Below, piece by piece: positions 34,853 through 45,451 of a stretch of DNA of 64,000 nt. The notes beneath the pieces were generated by a model. The model saw only the letters and a list, made by a program, of their open reading frames with translations, did no database searches and was not told where the DNA came from. The stretch covers positions 62,001 through 126,000 of the forward strand of contig NZ_BSFI01000023.1 of the NCBI RefSeq assembly GCF_027922265.1, written 5' to 3'. The DNA is from Hansschlegelia plantiphila (GTDB lineage Bacteria > Pseudomonadota > Alphaproteobacteria > Rhizobiales > Methylopilaceae). The translations under genes were made by a program, and so were the position numbers. Position 1 is the first letter of the stretch; every line of letters starts with the position of its first letter.

Positions 34853-35875
34853 TCACTCGCCGTAATAGCCCCGGTACCACTCGACGAAGCGCGCCACGCC
34901 TTCCCGAACGGGAGTCGCGGGCTTGTAGCCGACTGCGTCCACGAGCGCCGTGACGTCGGCGTAGGTGTCCGGCACGTCGCCCGGTTGCAGCGGCAAGAGC
35001 TCGCGGATCGCCGTCTTGCCTACGGCCTGCTCGATCGCCTCGATGTACTCCGTCAGCATCACGGGCGAGCTGTTGCCGATATTGTAGAGCCGGAACGGCG
35101 CGTTTGAGCGGTCGGGATCCGGCTTCGCGGCGTCCCATGACGGGTCGGGCGCAGCCGCCTGATCGGACGTGCGGATCACGCCCTCGACGATGTCGTCGAC
35201 ATAGGTGAAGTCGCGCGTGTGGTTGCCGTGGTTGAACACCCGGATCGGTTTGCCCGCGAGGATGTTGCGGGTGAACAGGAACAACGCCATGTCGGGGCGC
35301 CCCCACGGCCCGTAGACCGTGAAGAACCTGAGGCCCGTGGTCGGCAACCGGAACAGGTGGCTGTAGCTGTGGGCCATCAGCTCGTTCGCGCGCTTGGTGG
35401 CGGCGTAGAACTGAAGCGGATGATCGACGCCGTCGCGCTCCGAGAACGGCATCGAGGTGTTCGCGCCATAGACCGAGGACGTCGAGGCGTAGGTCAGGTG
35501 TTCGACCTCGAAGCGCCGGCAGGCTTCAAGCAGGTTCGTGAACGCGACAATGTTGCTCTCGACATAGGCGTGCGGGTTTTCGATGCTGTAGCGCACGCCG
35601 GCCTGCGCCGCGAGATTGATCACCCGGTCCGGCCTGTGCTCACGGAACGTGGCCTCAACGGCCTCGCGGTCGGCGAGATTGTCGCGCACGAACGAATAGC
35701 CCGCGTTGGATTTTCGGGCCGTTTCGTCGAGAATCCTGAGGCGGGCCTCCTTGACGCCGACATCGTAGTAGTCGTTGACGACGTCGAACCCGATGACGGC
35801 GTCGCCCCGCTCCATCAGGCGCTTTGCTGTGTGGAAGCCGATGAACCCGGCGGCTCCGGTGACAAGGACTTTCAT
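34853..35875 (-). CDS. UDP-glucuronate 4-epimerase (NAD-dependent epimerase/dehydratase)
   Basis: 340 residues, extended SDR fold. [18 protein letters not shown] is the NAD-binding glycine motif, [17 protein letters not shown] is the segment typical of UDP-glucuronate 4-epimerases (LspL/CapI group), and the active-site Tyr-Lys appears as YAATKRANE. The [11 protein letters not shown] and PWGRPDMAL segments match this subfamily. It would convert UDP-glucuronate made by ugd into UDP-galacturonate. The start is ATG 35875 with GGAA about 10 nt upstream. It is convergent with the O-antigen ligase gene. Confidence 0.92.
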   Translation of the reverse strand: MKVLVTGAAGFIGFHTAKRLMERGDAVIGFDVVNDYYDVGVKEARLRILDETARKSNAGYSFVRDNLADREAVEATFREHRPDRVINLAAQAGVRYSIENPHAYVESNIVAFTNLLEACRRFEVEHLTYASTSSVYGANTSMPFSERDGVDHPLQFYAATKRANELMAHSYSHLFRLPTTGLRFFTVYGPWGRPDMALFLFTRNILAGKPIRVFNHGNHTRDFTYVDDIVEGVIRTSDQAAAPDPSWDAAKPDPDRSNAPFRLYNIGNSSPVMLTEYIEAIEQAVGKTAIRELLPLQPGDVPDTYADVTALVDAVGYKPATPVREGVARFVEWYRGYYGE

Positions 35876-35965
35876 GCGCGGGTCGTTCCGTTGGTCTGCG
35901 ACCGCGCCGGTCGGGCGTGGCGATGTCTGTCGGGAGAATCCGGCGGTCGGTCTCGCGGGCGAGCG

Positions 35966-37372
35966 TCAGCGGGCGCCGAGGCCCTTCATCATCACCCATA
36001 CCGTCCGCAACGCGATCGATGTGTCGAGCCAGGGCGAGAAGTATTTGATGTAATAGAAGTCATAGTGGAGCTTTCCCAGCACCTCGTCGACCTCGACGAC
36101 GTGGCCCTGGTTGATCTGCGCCCAGCCGGTGATGCCGGGACGCACGATGTGACGATAGCGGTAGAACGGCAGTTCGCCCTCGTACCACTCCGATAGCACG
36201 CGCGCCTCGGGGCGGGGTCCTATCCAGCTCATCTCGGCCCGCAGGATGTTGAGCAACTGCGGGATCTCGTCGATCCTGCTTTTCCGCAGCCACTTGCCGA
36301 CGCGCGTGATGCGCGGATCCTCATCGCGCGTCATTGATGCGTCCTTGCCAGCGGCCTCGGTGCGATCCGCATGCGCCATGGTGCGGAACTTCACGACCCG
36401 GAACAGCCGGCCACGATAGCCGACCCGTTCCTGAATGAAGAACACCGGGCCGGGCGAATCGAGCTTGATCAGCGCGCCCACGATCAGGGTCAGCAGCGCG
36501 AAGGGTGGTAAAAGCGCGGCCGCGACCAGCCAGTCCACCGCAAGCTTGGCCCGGCGAAAGGCGCTGCCGGGATCGAGCGAGCCGAAGCTGTTTTCGGACA
36601 GATGCTCGATGTCGACGCGGCCTGTCAGCGTCTCGGCGACCTGTTTGACGTGGAACGCCTGCCGACCCTGCAGCACCCAGTCGGAGATGAACGTCACCCA
36701 TTCGTCGGGAAGGTCAGCCCGGAAGTCGGCTATCAGCGCGTCGCTCTGGGGCGAGGGGCCGGCCGGTTCGGTGAGCTCGATGAAGTCGGCGTTGTTGATC
36801 ATAGACAGGTGGGCGAGGTTCCCGAACGGAATCACGCAGTAGCGTTGCCGTGACCAGAGTCGCTCATAGAGGGTTGCGCAGAAGAACCAGAACAGACTGA
36901 CTCCGTAGCCCGCGAGGAACAGCGAGCGGGCGTACTCGATGCGGCCGAAGAAAAGCACGAACAGCAGCGCGCCGAACGCGCCCGTAAAGCAGGGCATGAC
37001 GTAGGAGGTTGCGCGGATGCCCGGAAAGCGCGTCATCTGGTGAAGCAGCGCAAAACCGAAGAGGATCGCGGCCGTCGTGCCGATGATCGTGTTCCACCAG
37101 CTCCGCGAGCCCCAGAGCGACGGATCGATCGTGTAGCGCAGCGCGCTCGGCGCCACGACGGCCAGCACGATGCCGGTCCCCAACTGCAGACTCGTACTGC
37201 GCAGCAGGGTCACGAGCGGGCCGTCGAGCCTCGCATGCGGACCGCCGCCCTGCGCGCCAGCGGTCCAGGCCGTATTCCGAACGCTGGCTGTATCCGCCAA
37301 CTTTCCGTCCGGCGCAGGGGACCCGCTCGAGGCCGTGTCAGCAAGGAGATGCGCCTTCCGAGAGGTCTGCAT
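35966..37372 (-). CDS. Polyprenyl-phosphate glycosylphosphotransferase (initiating sugar transferase)
   Basis: 468 residues, PHPT family (WbaP/ExoY type). It starts the repeat unit by moving a sugar 1-phosphate onto undecaprenyl phosphate. Several N-terminal helices (about 55-165) precede a soluble part. The C-terminal catalytic domain carries DSPGPVFFIQERVGYRG, FRVVKFRTMAHAD, RKSRIDEIPQLLNI and EMSWIGPRPEARV. ATG 37372 has GAGGA 6 nt upstream; the frame is open 12 codons further but without such a site. It is divergent from the glycosyltransferase at 37639, with palindromes in the 266 bp between. Confidence 0.94.
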   Translation of the reverse strand: MQTSRKAHLLADTASSGSPAPDGKLADTASVRNTAWTAGAQGGGPHARLDGPLVTLLRSTSLQLGTGIVLAVVAPSALRYTIDPSLWGSRSWWNTIIGTTAAILFGFALLHQMTRFPGIRATSYVMPCFTGAFGALLFVLFFGRIEYARSLFLAGYGVSLFWFFCATLYERLWSRQRYCVIPFGNLAHLSMINNADFIELTEPAGPSPQSDALIADFRADLPDEWVTFISDWVLQGRQAFHVKQVAETLTGRVDIEHLSENSFGSLDPGSAFRRAKLAVDWLVAAALLPPFALLTLIVGALIKLDSPGPVFFIQERVGYRGRLFRVVKFRTMAHADRTEAAGKDASMTRDEDPRITRVGKWLRKSRIDEIPQLLNILRAEMSWIGPRPEARVLSEWYEGELPFYRYRHIVRPGITGWAQINQGHVVEVDEVLGKLHYDFYYIKYFSPWLDTSIALRTVWVMMKGLGAR

Positions 37373-37521
37373 GTAACTTCCTCGGTGCGCGCCGGGGCGC
37401 CGCGCCAATCAGAAAATCCCGTTTCGGACTGATCGAACCAAACCGGGCGGGCCGTGGAACGTGATCTCCACTTTTTTGGACTACGCGTATGGACAACGTC
37501 GAATTCCACTTCGCTCCATGT

Positions 37522-37573
37522 CGGCCTGACTCTGTCTCCCTAGGCAGGCCGTGGACATGATGTCGCCGACATC
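37522..37573. promoter_or_regulatory. Two inverted repeats in a divergent promoter region
   Basis: CGGCCTG (37522-37528) and CAGGCCG (37545-37551) are 7-bp arms around a 16-nt spacer. Next to them, GATGTCG-C-CGACATC (37559-37573) is a perfect 7-bp inverted repeat with a single central base, the size and symmetry of a dimeric regulator site. Both lie between the divergent genes for the initiating transferase and a glycosyltransferase. No gene for the regulator is identified. Confidence 0.4.
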
Positions 37574-37638
37574 GCAGCGCGGCGGCGCTGACACGGTGTG
37601 GCTCGGCAGGTATTCATGCGGCTTCTGATCGGACCCCC

Positions 37639-38775
37639 ATGCCGAAAATCTTGCTGTCAGCCAACGCCGCCTGGAACCTCGCGAATTTTCGAGGCGGCCT
37701 CATCCGCGGTCTACTGAGCGCAGGCCACGAACTCGTGGCTGCGGCCCCGTGGGACGAGCATGCACGCCGTCTCGAGGTTCTGGGCTGCCGGTTCGTCAGC
37801 CTCCCCATGGACAACAAGGGAACGTCACCCGCCGCCGACGCCCGCCTGTTCCAGCGATATAGGCGGCTCATCAAATCGCAGAAGCCAGATATCTATCTCG
37901 GCTTCACCATTAAACCGAACGTGTACGGTACGCTAGCGGCACGGTCGCTCGGCGTGCCGGTGATAAACAACATTTCGGGGCTCGGCACCGCCTTCATCCG
38001 AGACAGCTGGCTAACCAGGGCGGTGCAGGCTCTCTACCGGATAGCGCTTACGCGATCGTCGATCGTGTTCTTCCAGAACAGCGAAGACCTGGAGCTGTTT
38101 GCACGCTTGCGGCTCGTCCAGCGCGAGCGCGTCGCGATACTGCCGGGCTCCGGCGTCGACCTCGCGCATCACACGCCGGCGCCGATGGCCGATCGAGGCG
38201 GCGCGGCGCGCTTCCTGTTGATCGCCCGGCTGCTCCGGGACAAAGGCGTGGGCGAATATGTCGAGGCGGCTGCGGCCGTTCGGAGGGACTTTCCGAACGC
38301 GCGTTTTCAGATCCTAGGCTTCCTCGACGTCGACAATCGGACGGCCGTCACCCGGGCCGAAATGAGCGCTTGGGTCGCCGCAGGTCTGGTCGATTATCTC
38401 GGCGCGACCGACGATGTCCGACCGTTCATCGCGGAGGCCGACTGCGTGGTGCTGCCGTCCTATCGGGAAGGCACGCCCAGGACCCTCCTGGAAGGCGCCG
38501 CTGCGGCGCGGCCGCTTATCGCGACCAATGTGCCCGGTTGCCGCGAACCGGTTCGGGACGGCCACAATGGCTTCCTTTGCGCCGTAAGAGACGGCTCTTC
38601 GCTCGCGAACGCGATGAGGCGTTTTCTGGAGGCCAGCTATGACGCCCGCGTCGAGATGGGGCGCAGGAGCCGGGCGATCGCAGAGGACCGTTACGATGAG
38701 CGTTTCGTCATCGACGCGTATCTGAACGCCATCGACGTTGCGTTGAGCGCTCCCCGCAAGGCTGTCCGCCGCTGA
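37639..38775 (+). CDS. Glycosyltransferase, GT4 family
   Basis: 378 residues. The N-terminus MPKILLSANAAWNLANFRGG and the early KPDIYLGFTIKPNVYG match the PglA/EpsD-like GT4 group that often adds the second sugar to a lipid-linked amino-sugar. INNISGLGTAF follows; the donor domain has ARFLLIARLLRDKGVGEYVEAA (as ARFLLIARLLRDKGVGEYV) and VVLPSYREGTPRTLLEGAA, where the Glu-X7-Glu motif is clear. ATG 37639 has only a weak upstream GGA. It may follow the initiating transferase in the assembly order, which would fit its position next to it. Confidence 0.92.
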   Translation: MPKILLSANAAWNLANFRGGLIRGLLSAGHELVAAAPWDEHARRLEVLGCRFVSLPMDNKGTSPAADARLFQRYRRLIKSQKPDIYLGFTIKPNVYGTLAARSLGVPVINNISGLGTAFIRDSWLTRAVQALYRIALTRSSIVFFQNSEDLELFARLRLVQRERVAILPGSGVDLAHHTPAPMADRGGAARFLLIARLLRDKGVGEYVEAAAAVRRDFPNARFQILGFLDVDNRTAVTRAEMSAWVAAGLVDYLGATDDVRPFIAEADCVVLPSYREGTPRTLLEGAAAARPLIATNVPGCREPVRDGHNGFLCAVRDGSSLANAMRRFLEASYDARVEMGRRSRAIAEDRYDERFVIDAYLNAIDVALSAPRKAVRR

Positions 38776-39002
38776 TGAGGGGTTTCGAAGCGATCCCGTA
38801 TCCCTTTGCCAACCGACGCCGATGAGCTCAACAGGCCTCCGTTCACACGGATTATAATTAGCTGGCTGAGACTCGGTGGCGGACCTCTCGCGCAATCCAG
38901 TCGCGGCGCTGACGGCTAGGATGGAAAAGCCCCTGATCTTTGAGTATGAGGGGCGGCGATAGACGTGGCCGATTGCCGGCTCAATTCTATGAGGACGTCG
39001 CC

Positions 39003-40298
<1,296 letters not shown>

Positions 40299-40523
40299 TA
40301 CGCCTGCCTTCACAATCGTCACCCCAGCCCGGGCCGGCTTGAGGTGTGGCCCGTGATGAAGCCGAGCGGCGTGGACCGGGGTTGCGTACGAGGCCAGGGT
40401 CGATCGCTATGGGGAGCGGTCGAAGCGCTCTCCGTTACGACGATCGCCGCAGACGCGTCTCGATCACGCGGTTTTTTGGGGCCTCAGCACAAAGCGCTGG
40501 CGGCCGCGGTCCTTGTACGGAAG

Positions 40524-40600
40524 TGGCGCACCCGACACGATTCGAACGTGTGACCTTCGCCTTCGGAGGGCGACGCTCTATCCAGCTGAGCTACGGGTGC
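40524..40600 (-). tRNA. tRNA-Arg, anticodon CCG
   Basis: Read on the minus strand from 40600: acceptor stem GCACCCG pairs with CGGGTGC, followed by the discriminator G and an encoded CCA (40526-40524). The anticodon stem TCGCC/GGCGA encloses the loop CTCCGAA, anticodon CCG, which decodes the Arg codon CGG. The T-arm ACACG-TTCGAAT-CGTGT is complete. It lies between the UDP-HexNAc dehydrogenase and a FkbM methyltransferase, at the right edge of the polysaccharide locus. Confidence 0.97.
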
Positions 40601-40935
40601 TTCAGCGGCGGGGAACCTAACGGATTGGAGGACGGGGAGCAATCGGGATGGGCGGGTCCGTCCCAATGTAATCGATGATCGTGCGTTTGGGTCTGCTCGC
40701 AACGACGGCCGCAGCTCAGGCGATGAGGCTATTCAAGGCGTCCGACGATCGCGGCCCGGTCAAGGTGGCGCTCGCGGGAGCGGACTTGGAGCGGTCGATC
40801 CGATCGGTCCGGACCCTGGGGCAAACCAGACGCAACGTTTGGCGCGGGCGCGATGCTCCAGCCGCCATGACGGAGAATGGAGTGAGGGCCCCGCGAGCCC
40901 CGTCAGGGCGCCGCGAACAGCGTGTGGATGAGTTC
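40601..40935. other. 335 bp intergenic region
   Basis: Between the tRNA and the FkbM gene (both minus strand). It should hold the tRNA promoter, but no clear -35/-10 pair was recognised. No gene, repeat of the tRNA 3' end or hairpin with T-run was found. The 225 bp on the other side of the tRNA (40299-40523) is likewise without visible features. Confidence 0.4.
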
Positions 40936-41802
40936 TCAGCGGCCGAGCCGCGCCCGGGCCTTTGCTGGAAGCGCGCGGCTGCGCGATACGGCGATGTAAT
41001 CGTTGCAATCGCAGTCCTCGGCCGAACGGATCGGTCTCAGCGTCGTTGCAAGCAGCGATTTCTTCAAACCGAAGACGTCGTAGCCCGCCCCATCCAGCAC
41101 CGCGGCGATACGGCCGGCGGGGGCCGCCTCGGCGCCCTCGGACTCGAACAGCACGGCGCGGGGCTGAAGCCGCGCCAGCTGCGCGCTCGCGTTCTCGAAG
41201 AGGCGCACCTCGTGGCCCTCAACGTCGATCTTGACGAGGTCGACGCGCTCGAAGCCTGCGAGATAACGGTCGGTCGAGACGGCCGGGATCATGATCGTGC
41301 GACCTTCCGACGGACGGTCGAGAGAGCTGCGTCCGCGATTCTGATCGTCGATCCGCATCGGCAACTCGGCGTCTTCGTCCGACAAAGCCGCTTCGAGCAC
41401 ATGAGCGCGCGCTTCGCCGAACTGGCCGACGTTGCGCCGAAGCAGCGCCGCGACGTCCGGCTGCGGCTCGACGCAATACGCGACGCTGTCGGGGATGAGC
41501 GTGAGCAGAAGGCAGCTGACGTAGCCGATGTTGGCGCCGACATCGAGGATGACGTCGCCGCGCTCGGCGAAGTCCGCGAGCGCCGCCACCGTCGAGCGGT
41601 CGAACTTTCCCGACATCAGAATGTGGCGGCCGATCAGGTCGTCCGCGAACACGCGCATCTTGAAGCCGTCGGAGGTCAGGCAGTCGACCTCGCCGCGGCC
41701 GAGGTCGCATTGGCTGGCGACTGAGTCGAGGAACCTGCCGGAGCCGTTCTCGAATGGCCAGTTGGAAGCGATGGACCGGAGGATAGATGTGCGCGCGTTC
41801 AT
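40936..41802 (-). CDS. FkbM-family methyltransferase
   Basis: 288 residues. The SAM-binding VILDVGANIGYVSCLLL (about residues 84-100) and the hallmark VDLVKIDVEGHEVRLFENA define the family. The N-terminal 60 residues include GFKMRVFADDLIGRHI, common in sugar-modifying FkbM proteins. ATG 41802 follows GGAAGC on the minus strand. It stands alone beyond the tRNA, and its function may still be tied to the polysaccharide locus; a target cannot be named. Confidence 0.88.
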   Translation of the reverse strand: MNARTSILRSIASNWPFENGSGRFLDSVASQCDLGRGEVDCLTSDGFKMRVFADDLIGRHILMSGKFDRSTVAALADFAERGDVILDVGANIGYVSCLLLTLIPDSVAYCVEPQPDVAALLRRNVGQFGEARAHVLEAALSDEDAELPMRIDDQNRGRSSLDRPSEGRTIMIPAVSTDRYLAGFERVDLVKIDVEGHEVRLFENASAQLARLQPRAVLFESEGAEAAPAGRIAAVLDGAGYDVFGLKKSLLATTLRPIRSAEDCDCNDYIAVSRSRALPAKARARLGR

Positions 41803-42165
41803 CGGATGCTTCCAAAGATGGCGTTTGCACTAACGATCGCGCACAAAGGTTAGTATTTGGCGCCCGCGACGTCTAAAGGAACGCGGCGGGCGTATTCGCA
41901 AAGTTTTGGTTACCGAACGGTGTGGTCTGCTTCCAGATTCGGCCATCAGTTCGGAAACGGGCGCGCGCGCCGTCGCTAGACCGCGGGCCTCGGACCGATC
42001 TCGCTCCGGCCACGGCAACGTCACGCTATGACGCGGCGGCGTCGGTGTTCACCGGCCGTTTTCGGCCGCGCGTCGCGCAGGAGCGAGCATCGCCGATCGG
42101 CAAGTTCTTATGGAACCGCCCGCAGACCGTGTCCGCTCTCGTCCAGCACCCGGCGCGCGAGCGGC
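41803..42165. other. 363 bp intergenic region
   Basis: Between the FkbM gene and the kinase operon, both on the minus strand. It probably holds the FkbM promoter: the part around 41830-41930 is less GC-rich. Antisense open frames in this stretch have no recognisable product. No hairpin with T-run was found after the kinase operon. Confidence 0.35.
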
Positions 42166-43116
42166 TCACAGCCGTCGCAGCCACGCCGGCCAGTCCGGAT
42201 GATGAAACAGCCCACGGGCGCGCATGTGCTTCCACGCGCCGTATTTGTAGTAGTCGAAGTCGAGGGTCGAGACCGCCTCCTGGATCATCGCCCAGGTCGC
42301 CCATTTGAGGTCTGCGAGAGCCTTCAGCACCGTGATCCGCGCTTCGAGCGCCGGACTCCAGGCGCCGAAATAGGTCTCGATCAGTTCGTGCTCGATCGCC
42401 GCGGGGAAGGCCATCTCGTCGAACCACAGAGCGACCTCGTACGCCCGCTCGTTGTTGGAGGCGTATTCGAAGTCCACGAGCAGCACCCGGTCGGCGCCGT
42501 CGATCATGAAGTTGCCGGCGAGCGTGTCGTTCATGCAGGGGACGAGATCGAGGCCGGAGGCGATCAACGCGGACTTGGCTTCCTCCAGACGGCGCATGAG
42601 GAAGGCGTGGTCGGCCGGAAGGCGGCCGCCGACGGCGCGGACCTGGTCGACATGTTCGTCGATCATGTCGAAGACCGTCTTGGTCAGTCCGAGCGGCGCG
42701 GAGTCGTTGAACGCCCGAAGCGCGAGCACTGCGTTGCGACGCACCGCCGGCCGCAGGAAGTCGAGGTTCGACGACGCCCGATAGCCCTCGACGAAGGCGA
42801 AGATCTCGACGCCCGGCCCGGGCAGGAAATCGACCACCTCCACCCCGAAACCGCAGGCGTGGGCGCGGCGGCTGGCGTCGTTCGCGGCGTAGCGTTCGAT
42901 GAACATCTCGGTGCCGCGGCCCGGCACCTTCAGAAAGTAGTCGCCGCCGCCCTCGACGGTGATCCGCCAGTTGGTGTTGCTGATGCCGCCCGAGACGGGA
43001 CGGTAGCGGAGCGTCGCGTACCGCCATCGCTCGACGAGCCCGAGGATAGCCTCGAGCGCGCGCTCGGCGTCGGTCGCCGCCTCGCCGGGACGCTTCCATG
43101 TCGTCGCGACGCTCAT
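42166..43116 (-). CDS. APH/choline-kinase-fold phosphotransferase with altered catalytic motif
   Basis: 316 residues. The nucleotide-binding region reads VSGGISNTNWRITVEGGGDYFLKVPG (split here: VSGGISNTNW at 41-50, FLKVP at 61-65), as in choline/ethanolamine kinases. The catalytic Brenner motif should be HND but reads CMNDTLAGN, so His is replaced by Met195 while Asp197 and the metal-binding VDFEYA (Asp215) remain. The C-terminal DYYKYGAWKHMRARGLF is shared with the upstream paralogue. GGAGG precedes ATG 43116. Third gene of a three-gene operon; the substrate is probably an amino alcohol, but this is inference. Confidence 0.85.
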   Translation of the reverse strand: MSVATTWKRPGEAATDAERALEAILGLVERWRYATLRYRPVSGGISNTNWRITVEGGGDYFLKVPGRGTEMFIERYAANDASRRAHACGFGVEVVDFLPGPGVEIFAFVEGYRASSNLDFLRPAVRRNAVLALRAFNDSAPLGLTKTVFDMIDEHVDQVRAVGGRLPADHAFLMRRLEEAKSALIASGLDLVPCMNDTLAGNFMIDGADRVLLVDFEYASNNERAYEVALWFDEMAFPAAIEHELIETYFGAWSPALEARITVLKALADLKWATWAMIQEAVSTLDFDYYKYGAWKHMRARGLFHHPDWPAWLRRL

Positions 43117-43141
43117 GGCGCCTCCATCCGCCGCCCGGCGT

Positions 43142-44089
43142 TCAAAGCCGGCGCAGCCATTCCTCGAATCCGCGCTCGGCGAGCGTCACGCGCGCATGCG
43201 ACAGCCGCCATGTCCCGTATTTGTAGAATTCGACGCCGCTTCGGCCCGAGGCGACGGCCCGCACCACGCCCCAGAGGCCCCACATGACGTCGTCGACCGC
43301 GCCGTAGAGCCGGCAGCGGTTGTAGAGGCGCTGGTCGCAGCGGCCGGCGTAGAGCTCGATCGCGGCCCAGCGTTCCGCTTCGAAGGCGCAGGTCTCGTTG
43401 ACGAGCGCGCCGACGTCGAACCAGCGGTCATTGTCGCCGGCGAGGTCGAAATCGACCAGTTGAACGCCGTCGCCGATCATGACGTTCGAGGCGACCTCGT
43501 CATTGTGGCAGAAGGCGAGGTCGACGCCGGCGGCCTCTATGGCGCCGCCGGCGAGCGCGCAAGCCTCGACCAGGCGGTCGACGTCGTCCGGAAGCGGAGC
43601 GTGGATCGCGACGGCTTCCGTCGCGAGCGCGCGCGTTCGCTGGAAGGGATCGAACCGCCAGCCGATCGTTCCGGATTCGTGCAGGCGTTTCTTGGCCGCC
43701 ATCGTTTCGGCCATCACGGCGCCGTCCTGCAGGTCGCCCACTCGAGCGTAGCGCCACGGCTCTGGAAGGAAATCGAGGGCGAGCGCCCCGTCGATCGCCG
43801 ACGTCACGTTCGGCCCGACGCCGACGGCCGCAGCCTTGGCCGCTGCAGCCGCTGCGACCGGAGACACGTCTGCGGCGCAGTCCGGATGGCGAATTTTGAG
43901 AAAAACCGGCGGCCCGGCGCGCCGTTCGAGCCGCACGCAGTCGGACGCGGTCGCGCGATGGATCGGCGAAGCCACAGGAGCGGCGGCCAGCCCGTAGCGG
44001 ACGACCTCGCCGGCAAGCTCCGGCATAGCGGCCACAACGGCTTCCACACGCTCGTCGAACGGCGTGGCGGCCTCGCCGAAGGGGGTCAC
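43142..44089 (-). CDS. APH/choline-kinase-fold phosphotransferase
   Basis: 315 residues, a divergent paralogue of the following gene. The catalytic motif is canonical (FCHNDEVASN, His195 and Asp197), with the metal-binding LVDFDLAGDN (Asp213). The nucleotide-binding lysine is in FLKIRHPD. The C-terminus FYKYGTWRLSHARVTL is similar to the paralogue. GTG 44089 overlaps the stop of the amidase gene (GTGA); upstream in-frame codons lie inside that gene. Two such kinases side by side could form a heteromer or act on consecutive substrates; which is not visible. Confidence 0.85.
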   Translation of the reverse strand: MTPFGEAATPFDERVEAVVAAMPELAGEVVRYGLAAAPVASPIHRATASDCVRLERRAGPPVFLKIRHPDCAADVSPVAAAAAAKAAAVGVGPNVTSAIDGALALDFLPEPWRYARVGDLQDGAVMAETMAAKKRLHESGTIGWRFDPFQRTRALATEAVAIHAPLPDDVDRLVEACALAGGAIEAAGVDLAFCHNDEVASNVMIGDGVQLVDFDLAGDNDRWFDVGALVNETCAFEAERWAAIELYAGRCDQRLYNRCRLYGAVDDVMWGLWGVVRAVASGRSGVEFYKYGTWRLSHARVTLAERGFEEWLRRL

Positions 44090-45264
44090 GCAGCGACCTC
44101 CCGCGCCAACCGAAGCGCACGCTCCGGCGAACCGCCGGAGCGGCAGAGCCGCGAAGCCGCCTCCAGACAGACCCTGAAGCCAGCCTCGACATCCGCCTTC
44201 GACGTTAGTTCGCCCTCGTTGTGCGCGACGCCGCCGACGCTTGGAACGAACACGAGCCCGGTCGGGCAATGGCCCAGCAGGCTGATCGCGTCGTGACCAG
44301 CCACCGTGTCAAGGCGCAGGCTCTTGCAGCCGGCCGCAGCCGAGCAATCCTCGACGAGGTCGCAGACTGAGGCGGGGAGGGTGCGGATCGCCCGCTCCGT
44401 CCGCGTCACGGCGGCGACCGTGACGTTCGCGCGGGCGGCCGCTTTCGCGATCGCCTGATCGGCGAGGGCGCTCGCCTGCGCCAGCACGCCGTCGTCGTTG
44501 GAGCGGATCTCCAGCGACAGCTGCGTCTCGGACGGAACCACGTTCGCGGAGTTGGGCGATACGACGAGACGACCCACGGAGGTGTGGACCACGCCGGGCC
44601 AGCGGTCCGCGATCGCGCGCGCATCGACGATGAGATAGGAGGCCGCCAGCAGGGCGTCGCGGCGAAGCGGCATCGGACAAGGGCCGGTGTGGGCCTGTTC
44701 GCCCTGGAACACGACGTCGAACTTCGTCGCGCCCCAGTTGCGCGTCACGACGCCGATGGTCGCACCCGCCGTCTCGAGGGAGACCCCCTGCTCGACGTGC
44801 AGTTCGAGGTAGCAGGCCGGCAGAGAGGGGGGCCGGTCAGTTCCGTGTCGGCCGATCGCATTGAGCGCCTCGGCCAGGGTGACGCCGGCGTCGTCCGTCG
44901 CCGAGAGCGCCTCACCCACGCAGACGGCCGCAGCGACGCCGAGCGCTCCGTCGAACCGTCCGCCTTTGGGTTGGCTGTCGAGATGCGATCCGATCATCAC
45001 AAGGGGCGCGTCTTCGCAGCCCGCGAGTCGGAAAACGCCGAACTGATTGCCGATGACGTCGGTGCGGGTCTCTGCGCCGGCGCTTTTCAGCGCTGCTTCG
45101 AAGACGTCGCGCGCCGCGCCGTCCGCAGCAGTCGCGCATTGCCGTTCGACGCCGCCGCCCGGCGTCGCGCCGCAGCCCGCCAACCGATCGAACAAGGAAT
45201 GCAACGAACGCATATCGGCGTTCGCCCGGGGTCCCGAAGACCTCGACGTCATGTGTCCCGCCAT
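44086..45264 (-). CDS. M20-family Zn-dependent amidase (hydantoinase/carbamoylase type), apparently lacking the NEEG segment
   Basis: 392 residues, hydantoinase/carbamoylase family, which hydrolyses N-carbamoyl amino acids, allantoate or ureidoglycolate. Metal ligands His94 (GSHLDSQPKGG), Asp105 (RFDGALG) and His156 (ELHVEQG) are present, as is the late GLVFVPSVGGVAHNEGE. Between residues 117 and 123 (VGEALSATDDAG) the roughly 40-residue segment with WTNEEGSRF-type metal-binding Glu residues is missing; on both sides the sequence aligns normally, so the frame is kept. If real, the dinuclear metal site should be impaired. First gene of the operon with two kinases. The start is ATG 45264 or 45252, and neither has a strong ribosome-binding site. 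Confidence 0.82.
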   Translation of the reverse strand: MAGHMTSRSSGPRANADMRSLHSLFDRLAGCGATPGGGVERQCATAADGAARDVFEAALKSAGAETRTDVIGNQFGVFRLAGCEDAPLVMIGSHLDSQPKGGRFDGALGVAAAVCVGEALSATDDAGVTLAEALNAIGRHGTDRPPSLPACYLELHVEQGVSLETAGATIGVVTRNWGATKFDVVFQGEQAHTGPCPMPLRRDALLAASYLIVDARAIADRWPGVVHTSVGRLVVSPNSANVVPSETQLSLEIRSNDDGVLAQASALADQAIAKAAARANVTVAAVTRTERAIRTLPASVCDLVEDCSAAAGCKSLRLDTVAGHDAISLLGHCPTGLVFVPSVGGVAHNEGELTSKADVEAGFRVCLEAASRLCRSGGSPERALRLAREVAA

Positions 45265-45451
45265 GGGTTATGTCTGGAAGGCGGCGCGCTAGCCGCAAGC
45301 GGAATAAGACGGCGTGCGGCCGGATCGCGCAAGGCCGAAGTTGGCGACCGCCGTCAGGGAAACCGCGCGACGGTTTGGTTGAATGACCTCCGCACGGGAT
45401 GCGGGTTTGGACGGGGCGCTCGCAGAAACCCGCGAATGAACTCGGGCCGGA

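Noticed and set aside
40299..40935. Attachment-site repeat of the tRNA 3' end
   Set aside because: No second copy of the tRNA 3' segment was found in the window and no integrase gene is present.
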